From: Bacteroidales bacterium
GTDB taxonomy: Bacteria; Bacteroidota; Bacteroidia; Bacteroidales; F082
DNA length: 64,000 bases
Assembly (NCBI GenBank): GCA_013141455.1
Contig: JABFQW010000081.1
Coordinates: 23,228-87,227, forward strand
Reading direction: 5' to 3'
The notes under the pieces are model-generated. The model did no database searches. It saw only the letters and a program-made list of their open reading frames with translations, and was not told the origin of the DNA. Shown here piece after piece: positions 51,802 through 62,025 of this stretch (position 1 is its first letter; every line of letters starts with the position of its first letter). Position numbers and translations under genes: made by a program.

Positions 51802-53838
51802 CTATTTCCAGAACCTGAGTACCATTCCTTCAGCAAATATCAAAATCAAAGCCAATATAATAAAATATTTCCATAACTGACTTCCAATTTCAGAATTTTT
51901 AACAAGATCATGCATTTCAGGCTGTGTGTTATTTATTACCCTGATCGATTTAAAATTTTCTTTTGGCAATAGCTTTATTATTTCATCTGTTTTGTAGTAA
52001 TCAAGCACCGATTCTTTCCTGTTTTCATTAACGGCGAAGGTACCAATTACAGTATCACCTGCTTGAATATCGTAAAATCCTGCGGCTGTGATCATACCAT
52101 GAAATAGTAAATCAGTTCTGCCCGAAACGAACCTGTTTTCAGGAATCACTTCAAAATCGTTTTCAAGAGATGTAATCCTGAAAGGCTGATCATCCGGCGA
52201 AGAATTTCGGATGGTATAACGATCCGATTGACCAGTAACAGTGTATAACCCAGTATTTGAGCTATTTAAAAAACTCATTTTATACATGACCGGTACAAAA
52301 AGGTTATTTTGAAACAAATTGCTCCAATTTTCGTGCAAAGGCGCCGAAAAAGCAAAGACCTGACCTGATCCATATTGGTTACCCACCATGAATGGGTTTC
52401 CATTGAGCATTTCCATCAAGGTAAATGCTGAGGATTCTGATGGCAGCCGCATTGGGAAATGTTTATTTACAACCGGAAAATCGGCATTATCAGGAAGTCT
52501 GACAAACATATCCTTAAAAAGGAAATGACTGTCATTCAGCTTATAAACACTTGTTTTAGCGGTGTCAGCGATTGTTTCATACCGAAATCCAAATTCGGTA
52601 TAATTATCATTCGCTTCAACATTCGAAAACTGAGACGGGAAAACCACCAGCTTGCCTCCCTTTTTTACATATTCCTGAACAGAAAGATTGAGTGAGGAAG
52701 GTATTGCCGCCAACTCGTTGAATATGATTAAATCATAATCTTTGATAGCCTGATAATCAAGCTGTCTGATATTTCTTGATTCATACCGGAATAACTTATC
52801 CTTTTCAAACAATGTTTTCAACCAGCTATTTTGATCCGTTTGGTCAATCTCCAAAACATTGATGTGCTGTGCAATCGAAAATGAAAAGAATAAATCATCA
52901 TCAAATACGATAGGAAAATCATGAATTGTGATCACTCCCCGATATATTCCTGCTTCATTTACCATGAGCTGAAGTTTAGCATCAACCGATTCACCGGCTT
53001 CAATATCAACATTTGAAACTGATTTTTGGTTACCATCGATCATTAACTGAACCGGAAGACTGTTTACAGCAACAGTACCGGCGTTTTTGATCCTTACCAT
53101 CAAATCGACAACAAAACCGGCCTGAATAACCGGCGAAAGAAACCAGCAACTATCGATATAAATATTGTTAGTAACAACAGGCTCCGATTGAACCAGAATA
53201 AGATTCAAACCGGTATCTTTTTCAATATCAGTTGGGCTAATCATTGTTTTCTGGAAATCAGAAAAATAATACATCACACGGTGCTTATATTCCCGGGCTG
53301 CCTTCAGGTTTTTATTGTGCCTGATTGTCTGTGAAAAATCAACGGGTGGAGCCGTCGATTGCATGGCATCAATCTCAATTTCGGCTTCCTGATGATTTAC
53401 AGTGAAATTGTATTTGGGTTGAAAATTATTTTCAGCAATCAGGAAACGTGTATCTTTTGCTGATTGTTTGATGATTTGCCGTGCACCCTGACGAGCCTCA
53501 TCGAATAATGAAACATCCGTACCCTGAGCCTGCATGCTTTTCGAATTGTCGATATAGATGCTCACCAATTTGCTTTCGTTCGGATAATATTGATCATTGG
53601 CGGGCAAATAAGGCTGGGCAAAGGCAATTACCAAACTTGCAATAAGTAATAACCGGAGCAAAAGAACCACGAAATGTTTGAGCTTGTTTGTTTTGTTCGT
53701 TTGTTGCTGAATGTTTCGCAATAGCTCAATATTGCTGAAATACACAGTCCGGTGTTTCCTGAAATTAAAAAGATGAATCACAACCGGAAGCGCCAGTGCA
53801 AATAAGCCATACAGAATCCCGGGATAAACGAACGACAT
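51802..53838 (-). CDS. BatA-domain membrane protein with VWA-like region
   Basis: The 678-residue product begins with the aerotolerance regulator BatA motif (MSFVYPGILYGLFALALPVVIHLFNFRKHRTVYFSN) and a second membrane helix (about residues 58-80), followed by a von Willebrand A-like segment with a metal-ion site DxSxS form (VSIYIDNSKSMQ, about 92-103), Ig-like beta domains and a C-terminal membrane helix (about 655-675). Such proteins are thought to be part of inner-membrane complexes; exact role unknown. A promoter box lies at 53871-53878. Confidence 0.92.
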   Translation of the reverse strand: MSFVYPGILYGLFALALPVVIHLFNFRKHRTVYFSNIELLRNIQQQTNKTNKLKHFVVLLLRLLLIASLVIAFAQPYLPANDQYYPNESKLVSIYIDNSKSMQAQGTDVSLFDEARQGARQIIKQSAKDTRFLIAENNFQPKYNFTVNHQEAEIEIDAMQSTAPPVDFSQTIRHNKNLKAAREYKHRVMYYFSDFQKTMISPTDIEKDTGLNLILVQSEPVVTNNIYIDSCWFLSPVIQAGFVVDLMVRIKNAGTVAVNSLPVQLMIDGNQKSVSNVDIEAGESVDAKLQLMVNEAGIYRGVITIHDFPIVFDDDLFFSFSIAQHINVLEIDQTDQNSWLKTLFEKDKLFRYESRNIRQLDYQAIKDYDLIIFNELAAIPSSLNLSVQEYVKKGGKLVVFPSQFSNVEANDNYTEFGFRYETIADTAKTSVYKLNDSHFLFKDMFVRLPDNADFPVVNKHFPMRLPSESSAFTLMEMLNGNPFMVGNQYGSGQVFAFSAPLHENWSNLFQNNLFVPVMYKMSFLNSSNTGLYTVTGQSDRYTIRNSSPDDQPFRITSLENDFEVIPENRFVSGRTDLLFHGMITAAGFYDIQAGDTVIGTFAVNENRKESVLDYYKTDEIIKLLPKENFKSIRVINNTQPEMHDLVKNSEIGSQLWKYFIILALILIFAEGMVLRFWK

Positions 53839-53870
53839 GAATTGACAAAATTAAAAGTGAAATTATGCTG

Positions 53871-53878
53871 CAAAATTA
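53871..53878 (-). promoter_or_regulatory. -7 box of the BatA-type gene
   Basis: TAATTTTG on the minus strand matches TAnnTTTG, 33 bp before the start at 53838. Confidence 0.45.
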
Positions 53879-53926
53879 CGTTTTCCGATTCACTTCGCGG
53901 GTGAAAAAGCCGGGATGAACAAAATT

Positions 53927-53957
53927 AAAAAGCCGGCCCATGGTGGAGCCGGCTTTT
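53927..53957 (-). terminator. Bidirectional-looking terminator after gdhA
   Basis: AAAAGCCGGC and GCCGGCTTTT pair across a ten-base loop, with A- and T-runs on the two sides. It ends the gdhA transcript (21 bp past the stop at 53978). Confidence 0.88.
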
Positions 53958-53977
53958 GAACGTATTTTGATAATGGA

Positions 53978-55315
53978 TTAAAGAATACCCTGATCCATCA
54001 TTGCATTGGCAACTTTCAGGAAGCCGGCGATATTGGCACCTTTCACATAGTCAACATAACCATCGGCTTGTTTACCATGTTTGACACAGGCTGCATGAAT
54101 ATTTTTCATGATGCTGTGTAAACGGACATCAACCTCTTCGCTGTTCCAGTTTAATTTCATTGAGTTCTGGGTCATTTCGAGACCGCTGGTTGCAACACCA
54201 CCGGCATTGACAGCCTTTCCTGGTCCGAATAAGATTTTGTGTTTCTTAAAAACTTCTACGGCATCAGGTGTCGAAGGCATATTTGCAATTTCGGCAACGC
54301 AAAAACAACCGTTAGCAACCAATGTTTCAGCATCTTCTTTTCCCAATTCATTTTGGGTGGCGCAAGGGAAAGCAACATCACATTTTACTTCCCATGGACG
54401 TTTACCAGAAACAAATTGTGCACCTGGAAACTCATACGAATATGGTTTTACGATATCCTGGTTCGATGCTCTCAGATCGAGCAGATAATTAATTTTTTCA
54501 CCTGAAATTCCATCTGCATCATAAATATATCCATCAGGTCCCGAAATAGTTACAACTTTTGCACCTAATTCATTCAACTTCAGGATGGCACCCCAGGCAA
54601 CATTACCAAACCCTGAAACGGCCACTGTTTTACCTTTAAAATCAGTACCTTTTGAAGCAAGCATTTCCTGTGCGAAATAAACTCCGCCAAAACCGGTTGC
54701 CTCAGGACGAATTAAACTACCACCCCAATTGAGACCTTTACCGGTAAGAACACCAACATGTTCGCGGGTAAGTTTTTTATACATACCAAACATATATCCA
54801 ATCTCTTTGCCACCAACGCCGATATCACCCGCAGGAACATCAGTCTCTGGTCCGATAATTTTCCAAAGTTCGAGCATGAAAGCCTGACAGAAACGCATAA
54901 TCTCAGCGTCAGATTTACCTTTCGGGTCAAAATCGGAACCACCTTTACCACCGCCCATCGGCAATGTTGTGAGGCTGTTTTTGAATATCTGTTCAAAACC
55001 GAGGAATTTCAAAATACTAAGATTTACGCTTGGGTGGAAACGTAATCCACCTTTATATGGTCCGATAGCATTGTTAAATTGGATACGGTAACCGAGGTTA
55101 ACATGTACTTTTCCGTTATCATCAACCCATGGCACCTTAAATGAAAGAATTCTGTCGGGCTCAACGATACGCTCTATTATACCGGCTGCCTCAAATTGTG
55201 GATTTTGTGCTACCACTTCTTCAAGAGATTCGAGAACCTCACGCACTGCTTGTAAATACTCCTGTTCACCCGGATGCTTTTTCTCCAGGTCTTTCATGAT
55301 TGTTTCTAACTTCAT
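53978..55315 (-). CDS. gdhA: NADP-type glutamate dehydrogenase
   Basis: GDH joins ammonium and 2-oxoglutarate to glutamate. The 445-residue product has the hexameric-GDH N-terminal domain with YRIQFNNAIGPYKGGLRFH and the catalytic Lys124 in PMGGGKGGSDFDP, and a Rossmann domain with the dinucleotide loop VAVSGFGNVAWGA; the AGDIGVGGKEIGYMFGMYK motif is also typical. The sequence resembles NADPH-specific anabolic GDHs. A promoter with TAATTTTG (55386-55393) and a TTTG -33 element lies upstream; a hairpin terminator follows. Confidence 0.97.
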   Translation of the reverse strand: MKLETIMKDLEKKHPGEQEYLQAVREVLESLEEVVAQNPQFEAAGIIERIVEPDRILSFKVPWVDDNGKVHVNLGYRIQFNNAIGPYKGGLRFHPSVNLSILKFLGFEQIFKNSLTTLPMGGGKGGSDFDPKGKSDAEIMRFCQAFMLELWKIIGPETDVPAGDIGVGGKEIGYMFGMYKKLTREHVGVLTGKGLNWGGSLIRPEATGFGGVYFAQEMLASKGTDFKGKTVAVSGFGNVAWGAILKLNELGAKVVTISGPDGYIYDADGISGEKINYLLDLRASNQDIVKPYSYEFPGAQFVSGKRPWEVKCDVAFPCATQNELGKEDAETLVANGCFCVAEIANMPSTPDAVEVFKKHKILFGPGKAVNAGGVATSGLEMTQNSMKLNWNSEEVDVRLHSIMKNIHAACVKHGKQADGYVDYVKGANIAGFLKVANAMMDQGIL

Positions 55316-55385
55316 CGCTCAGATTTTAAGTTTATTACGCGAAATATATCTGTTAAATTTTCACAATGTTAATTTCTTAACACTG

Positions 55386-55418
55386 CAAAATTACAGCTTT
55401 TAAATTTACATTCACAAA
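55386..55418 (-). promoter_or_regulatory. Promoter of gdhA
   Basis: TAATTTTG (55386-55393, minus strand) fits the -7 consensus and TTTG (55415-55418) fits -33, spacing 21 bp, the best full promoter match in the window. The leader to the start is about 65 nt. Confidence 0.6.
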
Positions 55419-55580
55419 AATAATTGGCTTAATTTTAAAAAAACCTGATAGTTAGAATAAGTCTAAATTGAACTTCAGAGAATGGGTTTGAATGAACCAA
55501 CTATCTGTCAGATTATGTTGTTTAGGTGAAATTCTGAATCAAAACATACAATAAACCCGGTTACGAATCCTAATCAATCA

Positions 55581-55991
55581 TCAATCCATCGAATCCACGG
55601 CATGTTTCAAAATATCAGTAAGTATTGTAACATCTACATCTTCAATACATTTGATATATAAACAACCTTTTCCCAATTTAAATTTACCTAAGTGGGGTAA
55701 CAGGTTCACATCATCGAGGAATCCTGCCATCGAATAAACTGTGATATTTTGTTTTCGGGGAGAAAATCCAATACGGAACCAATCATTCTCACGGCCACTT
55801 TCATATTTATAGTGAAAATTCCCAAAACCAACGATACTTGTCCCCCACATAACAGCTTCACTTTGTGTGACTTTCGACATGATTTCGATCAGTAGCAAAC
55901 AATCAGCTACCTTTATTGGATCCTGAATAGATTGAATGAAAGCGGACACACTTTCATTTGTTCGTTTTGTTTTTAATTCAGTGTTTGCCAT
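55581..55991 (-). CDS. DUF1801-family protein
   Basis: The 136-residue protein has the YdhG/DUF1801 pattern: SVSAFIQSIQDPIKVADCLL at the N-terminus, SEAVMWGTSIVGFGNFHYKY, RKQNITVYSMAGF and LGKGCLYIKCIEDVD. These small soluble proteins are related to the iron-chaperone/DUF1801 fold; function unknown. It begins 1 bp before the end of the lipoprotein gene at 55992 (adjacent, no gap), so they form an operon with the membrane gene at 56627. Confidence 0.94.
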   Translation of the reverse strand: MANTELKTKRTNESVSAFIQSIQDPIKVADCLLLIEIMSKVTQSEAVMWGTSIVGFGNFHYKYESGRENDWFRIGFSPRKQNITVYSMAGFLDDVNLLPHLGKFKLGKGCLYIKCIEDVDVTILTDILKHAVDSMD

Positions 55992-56618
55992 TTAGTTTAA
56001 ACAGTTAATCAAAGGTGATTGTGGCATGATTTCAATAATTCGTAGTCTGTTGCTCCCATCCGTTTCAAAGGCAAGCACGCAGCCAACTATCTGGTTAAAA
56101 ACATCCGAACCCGGATTTGAAGCTATCAGTTCAGATTTGGTGTTGGAAACGTCCCAACATGAGCCCGAACTACAAAACTGAAGTTGCACGGATCCGTCAA
56201 CTTTCAATATTAATTTTGCATTTGTGTAAAAAGCAAGTTGTCCGGAAGGTGTATCAGATAATTTCTTTAAAATGAACTTTGGTAAGCGTCCAATTTGTTC
56301 ACCTTCATTATTCAGCACTTCTAAATCTTCATCTGAAAATTTCACAACCAGACGGCCTGCATCACCCGAATTTAACTGAAAAACATCTTCTTTTAGTTGC
56401 CATCTTCCGGTTACCCCACGAAACAAAGTGTCATCATCAGCTTTTCGTAACAACAGAAATCCCGAATCGGGCTGTAGCCAAACACCTATTGTCATTGATT
56501 CAAGTGGCGAAAAAACATAGGTGCCTTCATAATAAGATGGAAATGAACTATTTCTATCAGGAACATTACAACTGATGATAAGAGTGATCAGGATACATAT
56601 CCGGATGATTTTTTTCAT
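55992..56618 (-). CDS. Lipoprotein, weakly NlpE-like
   Basis: The 208-residue product has a lipoprotein signal (LITLIISCNVPD, Cys at about 17). The early mature part (GTYVFSPLESMTIGVWLQPD...GRWQLKEDVFQLNSGDAGRL) resembles NlpE N-terminal copper-resistance domains in layout; this is tentative. Cysteines CSSGSC lie near residue 150. It is between DUF1648-type and DUF1801 genes on the same strand. Confidence 0.75.
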   Translation of the reverse strand: MKKIIRICILITLIISCNVPDRNSSFPSYYEGTYVFSPLESMTIGVWLQPDSGFLLLRKADDDTLFRGVTGRWQLKEDVFQLNSGDAGRLVVKFSDEDLEVLNNEGEQIGRLPKFILKKLSDTPSGQLAFYTNAKLILKVDGSVQLQFCSSGSCWDVSNTKSELIASNPGSDVFNQIVGCVLAFETDGSNRLRIIEIMPQSPLINCLN

Positions 56619-56626
56619 ATAACTAC

Positions 56627-57124
56627 TTATTTTCTGCGATAACTGGCCACAAAATAGATAACCAATGGGATAAAAGTGAGTAAAACCAGGAAAATCACTA
56701 AAACCAATGCAGGCAGCGTTTCCGATTCGATAGCACTGAAATATCTCAACCAGATTAATCCGTTAAAAACAATCAAAAGTGTTGCCTTCAACCAGTGTAA
56801 TAACCTTACTGCCAATTGATATTGTCTCTGGGCATTTGCCTCTGTTATTTTTACAGGATAATTAAATTTTTCGGGATACCTCAATAGAATGGCAAGCACA
56901 ACAAATAATACGCTTCCCAGTACCGGTATCAGAAAGAAAGTGTATTTGCTGGCGTAACCATCCACCTCGCCGGATAAATTGAAATGACCCGGAATCACAA
57001 CGGGTAATTGCCGAAATAATGAAATCGCACTTATCCACAATAGCAGCAATAACAACAGACTGAAATTCCTTCCCAATAAATCAATAAAAGTAAGATTTGG
57101 CTGATATTTTGGCCGTTCCTCCAT
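56627..57124 (-). CDS. DUF1648-type small membrane protein
   Basis: The 165-residue protein has four membrane segments, with the DUF1648-like motif LPVVIPGHFNLSGEVDGYAS between helix 1 and 2. The C-terminal sequence ends YFVASYRRK, basic and cytoplasmic. Family members (related to SdpI immunity) are membrane proteins of unclear role. It heads the three-gene operon with the lipoprotein and DUF1801 genes. Confidence 0.85.
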   Translation of the reverse strand: MEERPKYQPNLTFIDLLGRNFSLLLLLLLWISAISLFRQLPVVIPGHFNLSGEVDGYASKYTFFLIPVLGSVLFVVLAILLRYPEKFNYPVKITEANAQRQYQLAVRLLHWLKATLLIVFNGLIWLRYFSAIESETLPALVLVIFLVLLTFIPLVIYFVASYRRK

Positions 57125-57800
57125 AAGTTCAAATTATCAATAAATCAAATTGTTAGACAATTCATTCAATGCTTTTCAATTGGATGCTAAGATATATCAA
57201 ATGTTCCGAATAAAAGCTCATCAAAGCTTCAAAACAACGCATTATAATGAGGTGTTGAGGGTATGAATAGATCAATTAATATTTTGGTTTAGCTGAAGAT
57301 CGTAAATGTAAATAACTGACTAAATTTAGCTATATGATAGATATAAGAATAATGAACAAGGATTTACGATTTACGAAGTGGGTATAAACCATATAGATTG
57401 GGATACTTCATAAATCAAAATTCGTTAATCATAGTTCGATATTCAAAAGAACAAACAGTTTTCAAATTAAATTAAGAATTTTAGACAGTCTCTAAGTTTC
57501 CAAAACCTTATTTTTATTTTCATTTTAACCTTAGTAGTTATAAGCAATAGTATTCAATCAAACCTAATTACCTTATTTTTTAATTCTTTCCCTGTTCCCT
57601 GTGTTTTTCAGAAATGAGCGGCAACTATTGTAAAGTGGTTAGAATAAAATGGCAGTATAGATTATTATATTCCATTTTCATCTTAGTTGACTGACAATAA
57701 GGCAATAAGATAAATTGTTTCCATTTTTTTCTACGAAGGTTTTAAAACTTCAATTGTATTTTCCATCGCGTTAAATTGTATATTTATCAAAATTTTGGAG
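57125..57800. other. Intergenic region, no gene seen
   Basis: This AT-rich stretch of about 670 bp separates two divergent genes. I see a short direct repeat around ATTTACGATTTACGA (57361-57378) and no RNA gene or reliable open frame. Confidence 0.5.
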
Positions 57801-58622
57801 ATGAAAAAAATCCTGGTTGTCTTTATCCTCTTCCTATATTCCAATATATCCTTTTCCCAGGGCGAAAATGTAAGTACAAATACCGATGGTAACCTGACTT
57901 TCAGTGTGTTAACAGTAAGTAACGGTGCAACGTATTCACCAAAAAACGTGTTAGCTATCTGGATAAAAGATGCAAACGGCAATTTTGTTATTTCACGTAA
58001 GGTAATGGCAAATAACCGAAAGCAGCATTTAGTAAAATGGATGGCGAGCTCTGGTAATAACTCAGTTGACGCGATCACAGGATCGACGCTTAGCAATCAT
58101 ACAACACATACAGTAAGTTGGGATTGCCGCGATTTGCAGGGAAATATTGTACCTGATGGTGACTATCAGGTTTGGGTTGAATATACCAGCCGAAATTCAG
58201 CCAGCGGTGGTCAACCTGGCCCCTCCTTTTCCTACACTTTCGCGAAAGGGACAGAAATTGTTCAACCTCAAATTCCGAACGAAACCTATTTCGTTAATAT
58301 TTCATTGTTGTATGAGCCCACCGGTATCGACGTAATTGTTGATCATCCTGACGCAGATTTGTATCAGATACAACCAAATCCGGTTGTAAACGATTTCATG
58401 ATTCAACTGAAACTTATTGAACCATCCTATTTAAATGCCTCGATTTATGATATGGGTGGAAAGCGTGTGATGGAGGTTTTTGATGGTTATATAACTGATC
58501 TTAATTATGTTATAAACATAAACAACCGGGTGAAGAAGAAAAATTTAATTCCGGGCACCTATATTCTCAGGTTGAATATTGATGGAAGAATATCCTCAAA
58601 AAAATTGGTAGTTATTTCCTAA
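57801..58622 (+). CDS. DUF2271-domain surface protein with T9SS sorting domain
   Basis: From ATG 57801 the 273-residue product has a signal peptide (MKKILVVFILFLYSNISFSQ), a DUF2271 domain (about residues 30-150, with SNGATYSPKNVLAIWIKDAN, SWDCRDLQGNIVPDGDYQVW) and a C-terminal T9SS type A sorting domain (QPNPVVNDFMIQL...GTYILRLNIDG). DUF2271 proteins are periplasmic or surface, often linked to redox or flavin-handling operons. It lies alone between divergent and convergent genes. Confidence 0.9.
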   Translation: MKKILVVFILFLYSNISFSQGENVSTNTDGNLTFSVLTVSNGATYSPKNVLAIWIKDANGNFVISRKVMANNRKQHLVKWMASSGNNSVDAITGSTLSNHTTHTVSWDCRDLQGNIVPDGDYQVWVEYTSRNSASGGQPGPSFSYTFAKGTEIVQPQIPNETYFVNISLLYEPTGIDVIVDHPDADLYQIQPNPVVNDFMIQLKLIEPSYLNASIYDMGGKRVMEVFDGYITDLNYVININNRVKKKNLIPGTYILRLNIDGRISSKKLVVIS

Positions 58623-58634
58623 ATACCGTTTGGT

Positions 58635-59306
58635 TTATTCAGTAACAGGTTTACCCTTGTCATATAGAATGCTTGACTCAGGCAGACCGTCATATGTAAA
58701 TAACTCCTCCAAACCGTGTTTCAGGTTGTTATTATAGCGGATCACCCGTTGCAACTTCCCATTGGGATACCATGATTTCTGTATGCCGGTTCCATTTTCA
58801 AAATCAGCCTTACCTATTATCTCACCTGCATTTGAATAAAATAGCCATGTACCATCCATCAAACCCTCGTTATAACTGCCCTCAACCATAATTTTTCCTG
58901 ACTCATGGTATTTTCGCATCAGACCATGCAAACTGTCATTTCGATATGTTTCTAAAACGATCATTTTTCCGTTTTGACTAAAATAGTTGAAAACACTGTC
59001 TTTCAGATTATCAACATAATTGCCCGTCATATAAACATTACCATTTTCAAAGTAACGGACCGTTTTACCATGAAGCTTATTATTCTTATATTCAACCTGT
59101 TGACTAATTACACCATTTTCAAAATACCATACACATTCACCATTTAATTTCTCCTCTTTGTATTGCAAAACCGATTTAAGCTTACCATTCTCCCAATAGC
59201 TTTTTTTAACTTCCTTACATGAGACGAACGAAGAAGGCAGCAATAGCATGAAAACGAGAAAACGAAGTCTGCTTTTCCTAAAAAATATAATGCTAATTTT
59301 TGTCAA
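58635..59306 (-). CDS. YwqK/MORN-repeat lipoprotein
   Basis: The product has a lipoprotein-like signal (RLRFLVFMLLLPSSFVSC) followed by about eight tandem 22- to 23-residue MORN-like repeats (YWENGKLKSVLQYKEEKLNG, YFENGNVYMTGNYVDNLK, and so on), the fold annotated as YwqK-family antitoxin-like. I place the start at TTG 59306, which overlaps the end of the LysM gene by 14 bp; a longer frame to 59471 would overlap it by 179 bp. It closes the operon guaA, LysM protein, YwqK-like protein. Confidence 0.75.
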   Translation of the reverse strand: MTKISIIFFRKSRLRFLVFMLLLPSSFVSCKEVKKSYWENGKLKSVLQYKEEKLNGECVWYFENGVISQQVEYKNNKLHGKTVRYFENGNVYMTGNYVDNLKDSVFNYFSQNGKMIVLETYRNDSLHGLMRKYHESGKIMVEGSYNEGLMDGTWLFYSNAGEIIGKADFENGTGIQKSWYPNGKLQRVIRYNNNLKHGLEELFTYDGLPESSILYDKGKPVTE

Positions 59307-61992
59307 GGAAATAATAATTGGTTTCAGGAAGCAATTGATAATCTGAGTGTTTAACAAAATTCCAGTATCTATTTTCGATTCCATCAATTTCGTTCGACCT
59401 TGTAAAATAATATTGTGATTGAAGCATATCTTTCTCAAAATCAATAAGTCGAAGTGGAAGTTCATTACCAAAAAGCATCAGGGCCTCAAGAAAATAATAC
59501 CCAATATCAAATCCTGAAAAGGCATATTGTTCAGGTTCAAAACTAAACCGTTTCTTAAACTGCTGTATAAACTGAATCGTTTGGTTATCGGTATAATTTA
59601 TATTTGAAGGCATCAGGTAGGTTGCTTTCATTCTTATCAGATTGTCAACGAACAGATTATCGTATTTCTCCCAGTTTGGCAAGCAAATCATCCTAATTTG
59701 AAACGTATCGGCTTCCTGATTCAATTTATTCACAAAATCCATGGCGAATACATTATCATTTGCAAAAGTGATAACGATATTGGGACGAATGATAGATGCC
59801 CTTTTGCTAAAACCATCGATATTTGATGTTTGAAAAACCAATTCGGTAACCGGGTTTTCGAAAACTGTGCTATCGGTAAGAGATTGTTGTATTTGATTGG
59901 TAAACAATTTTTTACCTTCATTCGTTAAAGTTGGAATATACTGCTCAGTCTCTGATTGCCCTGATAAACTCCTGTTCTTCACGACTTCCAGAATACCAGC
60001 ATTTGAAATAGCAACAGTTTTTGGCAAAGTCGCTTCCAATAGTGAACGCAGTTGTTGCGATTCATCTTTAAACTTATTCAATTGTGATCTGTAAATAAAA
60101 ACTTTGGCCTGTGGGTACAATGCAGCGATCATCTTCACAACTTGCTCATTCTGAAACTGTTCACCTGGCCTGACTTTTATAACAAATGGATTGTTCGCAA
60201 TAATTTCGGAACGCGGAGACATTGGATTAACAATAGCGATTTTATGCTCAAGGGCAAAACCGGCAGCTTTCTCAAAAGCATTACCAAAAAAAGGACCAAT
60301 GATTAAATCACAATTTAAAACGACCGGATCAGCCAATGCCTTGTTCAGTTTACTCAGGTTTTGGTCAACGTCAAAAACATGTAGCTCAAGTTTCAAGCCC
60401 TTGGTTTTAACCAAAGAATCAACAGCAATCAAAAATCCTTCGTAAAATTGTATGAAAGAAAATGGTTTCGATGCCATGAAGATTTCGGGAGTTGTATTTG
60501 AAAATGATGAAACGCTGTCAACTTCTTCAAGGTATAGCGGAAGCATCAGGGCAACCTTGAACAGCCGTTTGGGATCAATAATTTTATGTTCGGTTTCGGC
60601 TGACTTTTGTGTTGTCTCTTTTTGACTGTCTATTTTATTCCCGGCTGTTTCATCATTATTTTTACCCGGTTCAAGTGGCGAAATCCTAAGATTGTCATCG
60701 ATCGGGATTTTCACTTTTTGACCAATATATACTTTTCGACCAAGATTTGGATTTGATTTTTGAAGCCGTTCGGTTGAAATATCAAAATCATGAGCCAACT
60801 GATTAGTCTTTTGTTCTTTGGTTACTTCATGGATAACGAAGGATGCGTTTATTTTTTTTTTGGGGATCAGTATGACCTGCCCCACGCGTATTTGCTCGGT
60901 CAATCCCTTGTTCTTTTTTTTCAGATCGGCAATACTAACCGCGCTGCTTCGCGAAATACTATATAATGTTTCCCCTTTTTTAACCGTATATCTGATAATC
61001 GAATCAGTCTCAGGCTTTTGTACCACCGGTTCTTCGATTTTTGATTCATCAACATGAGCCTGGGGCAACTCAAATGTTGTTTTCGGTTTTTCAACCTGTG
61101 ATTGAGGTTTCCCGTTAACGGCTGTCTTCATCTCCGTTTCAGTTGGTATAACCAACACCTGACCGATTTTTAAGGCATCGGTTAAGCCAGGGTTCGCATT
61201 ACGTAGTGATTCAGCATTCAGATTGTACAACTTAGAAATTGAATACACAGTCTCTTTTGGTTTCACAACATGCCGGGTGATATTATTGTCAATTTCTACT
61301 TCTGGACTGTTATTCGAAATTTCAGTTTCCGGTTTGACGTTGCTTACCTCAAAGGGTGTAACCATCTGAACATCTTCTGGTTTGCTCGATGAAACAACAT
61401 CCATACGCGAACTACCCTGTTGTTCCTTTGATCGTGTGGGTGGGATAAACGGATCATAATCATTACGTTTAAATTGATCCTCAGCAACGAGTGGTTTTTT
61501 ATCTTTTGAGGATATGGGTACCCTGACATAAACACCCTGATTTAGAGGTTCGGTAAGTGAAGGGTTAGCAAGGCGAATATTGTTTTCCGAAACCATATAT
61601 ATTTCAGCGATATAACTGAATTTATCGTTTTCATCGGCAACATGGTAAATAAAGTCATAGTCCTTTAAAATCGCAGGCTGATTTTCGACCTTATTTATAT
61701 TGGTCAGTTCGTCAACAGTATTTGATCCAACAGGAAGACGCAAAACCTGATTCACCCTGATGCCGCGGCGGGCAGCCGGATTTGCGTTCAGAACCGATTC
61801 AGGGGTAATTTGATATGCTTTAGCAATAGCGTAAATTGTTTGTTTGGCTTCAACAGTATGCAAATAATAATTTTTTCCGTTATACATTTCTACAACAGTA
61901 GAAACCTCGACAGGGTTTTGACTGTCAGCTTGTGTTACAATACTTAAAAAAAGTATAAGTAATATTGAACAAAAACGAATCAACCTATTCAT
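59293..61992 (-). CDS. Secreted protein with five LysM domains and a periplasmic-binding domain
   Basis: The 899-residue product has a signal peptide (ILFLSIVTQADSQ), five LysM domains within about residues 37-445 (for example YTVKKGETLYSISRSSAVSI...VGQVILIP) that bind peptidoglycan, and a C-terminal type I periplasmic-binding-protein fold (about 475-890, KVALMLPLYLEE...LIIGPFFGNAFEKAAG), as in amino-acid ABC substrate-binding proteins. In the Bacteroidota this pairing is common and is usually annotated LysM peptidoglycan-binding protein. It starts 33 bp after guaA. Confidence 0.93.
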   Translation of the reverse strand: MNRLIRFCSILLILFLSIVTQADSQNPVEVSTVVEMYNGKNYYLHTVEAKQTIYAIAKAYQITPESVLNANPAARRGIRVNQVLRLPVGSNTVDELTNINKVENQPAILKDYDFIYHVADENDKFSYIAEIYMVSENNIRLANPSLTEPLNQGVYVRVPISSKDKKPLVAEDQFKRNDYDPFIPPTRSKEQQGSSRMDVVSSSKPEDVQMVTPFEVSNVKPETEISNNSPEVEIDNNITRHVVKPKETVYSISKLYNLNAESLRNANPGLTDALKIGQVLVIPTETEMKTAVNGKPQSQVEKPKTTFELPQAHVDESKIEEPVVQKPETDSIIRYTVKKGETLYSISRSSAVSIADLKKKNKGLTEQIRVGQVILIPKKKINASFVIHEVTKEQKTNQLAHDFDISTERLQKSNPNLGRKVYIGQKVKIPIDDNLRISPLEPGKNNDETAGNKIDSQKETTQKSAETEHKIIDPKRLFKVALMLPLYLEEVDSVSSFSNTTPEIFMASKPFSFIQFYEGFLIAVDSLVKTKGLKLELHVFDVDQNLSKLNKALADPVVLNCDLIIGPFFGNAFEKAAGFALEHKIAIVNPMSPRSEIIANNPFVIKVRPGEQFQNEQVVKMIAALYPQAKVFIYRSQLNKFKDESQQLRSLLEATLPKTVAISNAGILEVVKNRSLSGQSETEQYIPTLTNEGKKLFTNQIQQSLTDSTVFENPVTELVFQTSNIDGFSKRASIIRPNIVITFANDNVFAMDFVNKLNQEADTFQIRMICLPNWEKYDNLFVDNLIRMKATYLMPSNINYTDNQTIQFIQQFKKRFSFEPEQYAFSGFDIGYYFLEALMLFGNELPLRLIDFEKDMLQSQYYFTRSNEIDGIENRYWNFVKHSDYQLLPETNYYFLDKN

Positions 61993-62025
61993 AACAAACT
62001 GATTATTAATAATTAAATCAATTAA

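Noticed and set aside
58635..59306. YwqK-like gene as a real antitoxin with a toxin partner
   Set aside because: No toxin gene is adjacent; it follows guaA and a LysM protein, and the MORN-like repeats with a lipoprotein signal suggest an envelope protein.
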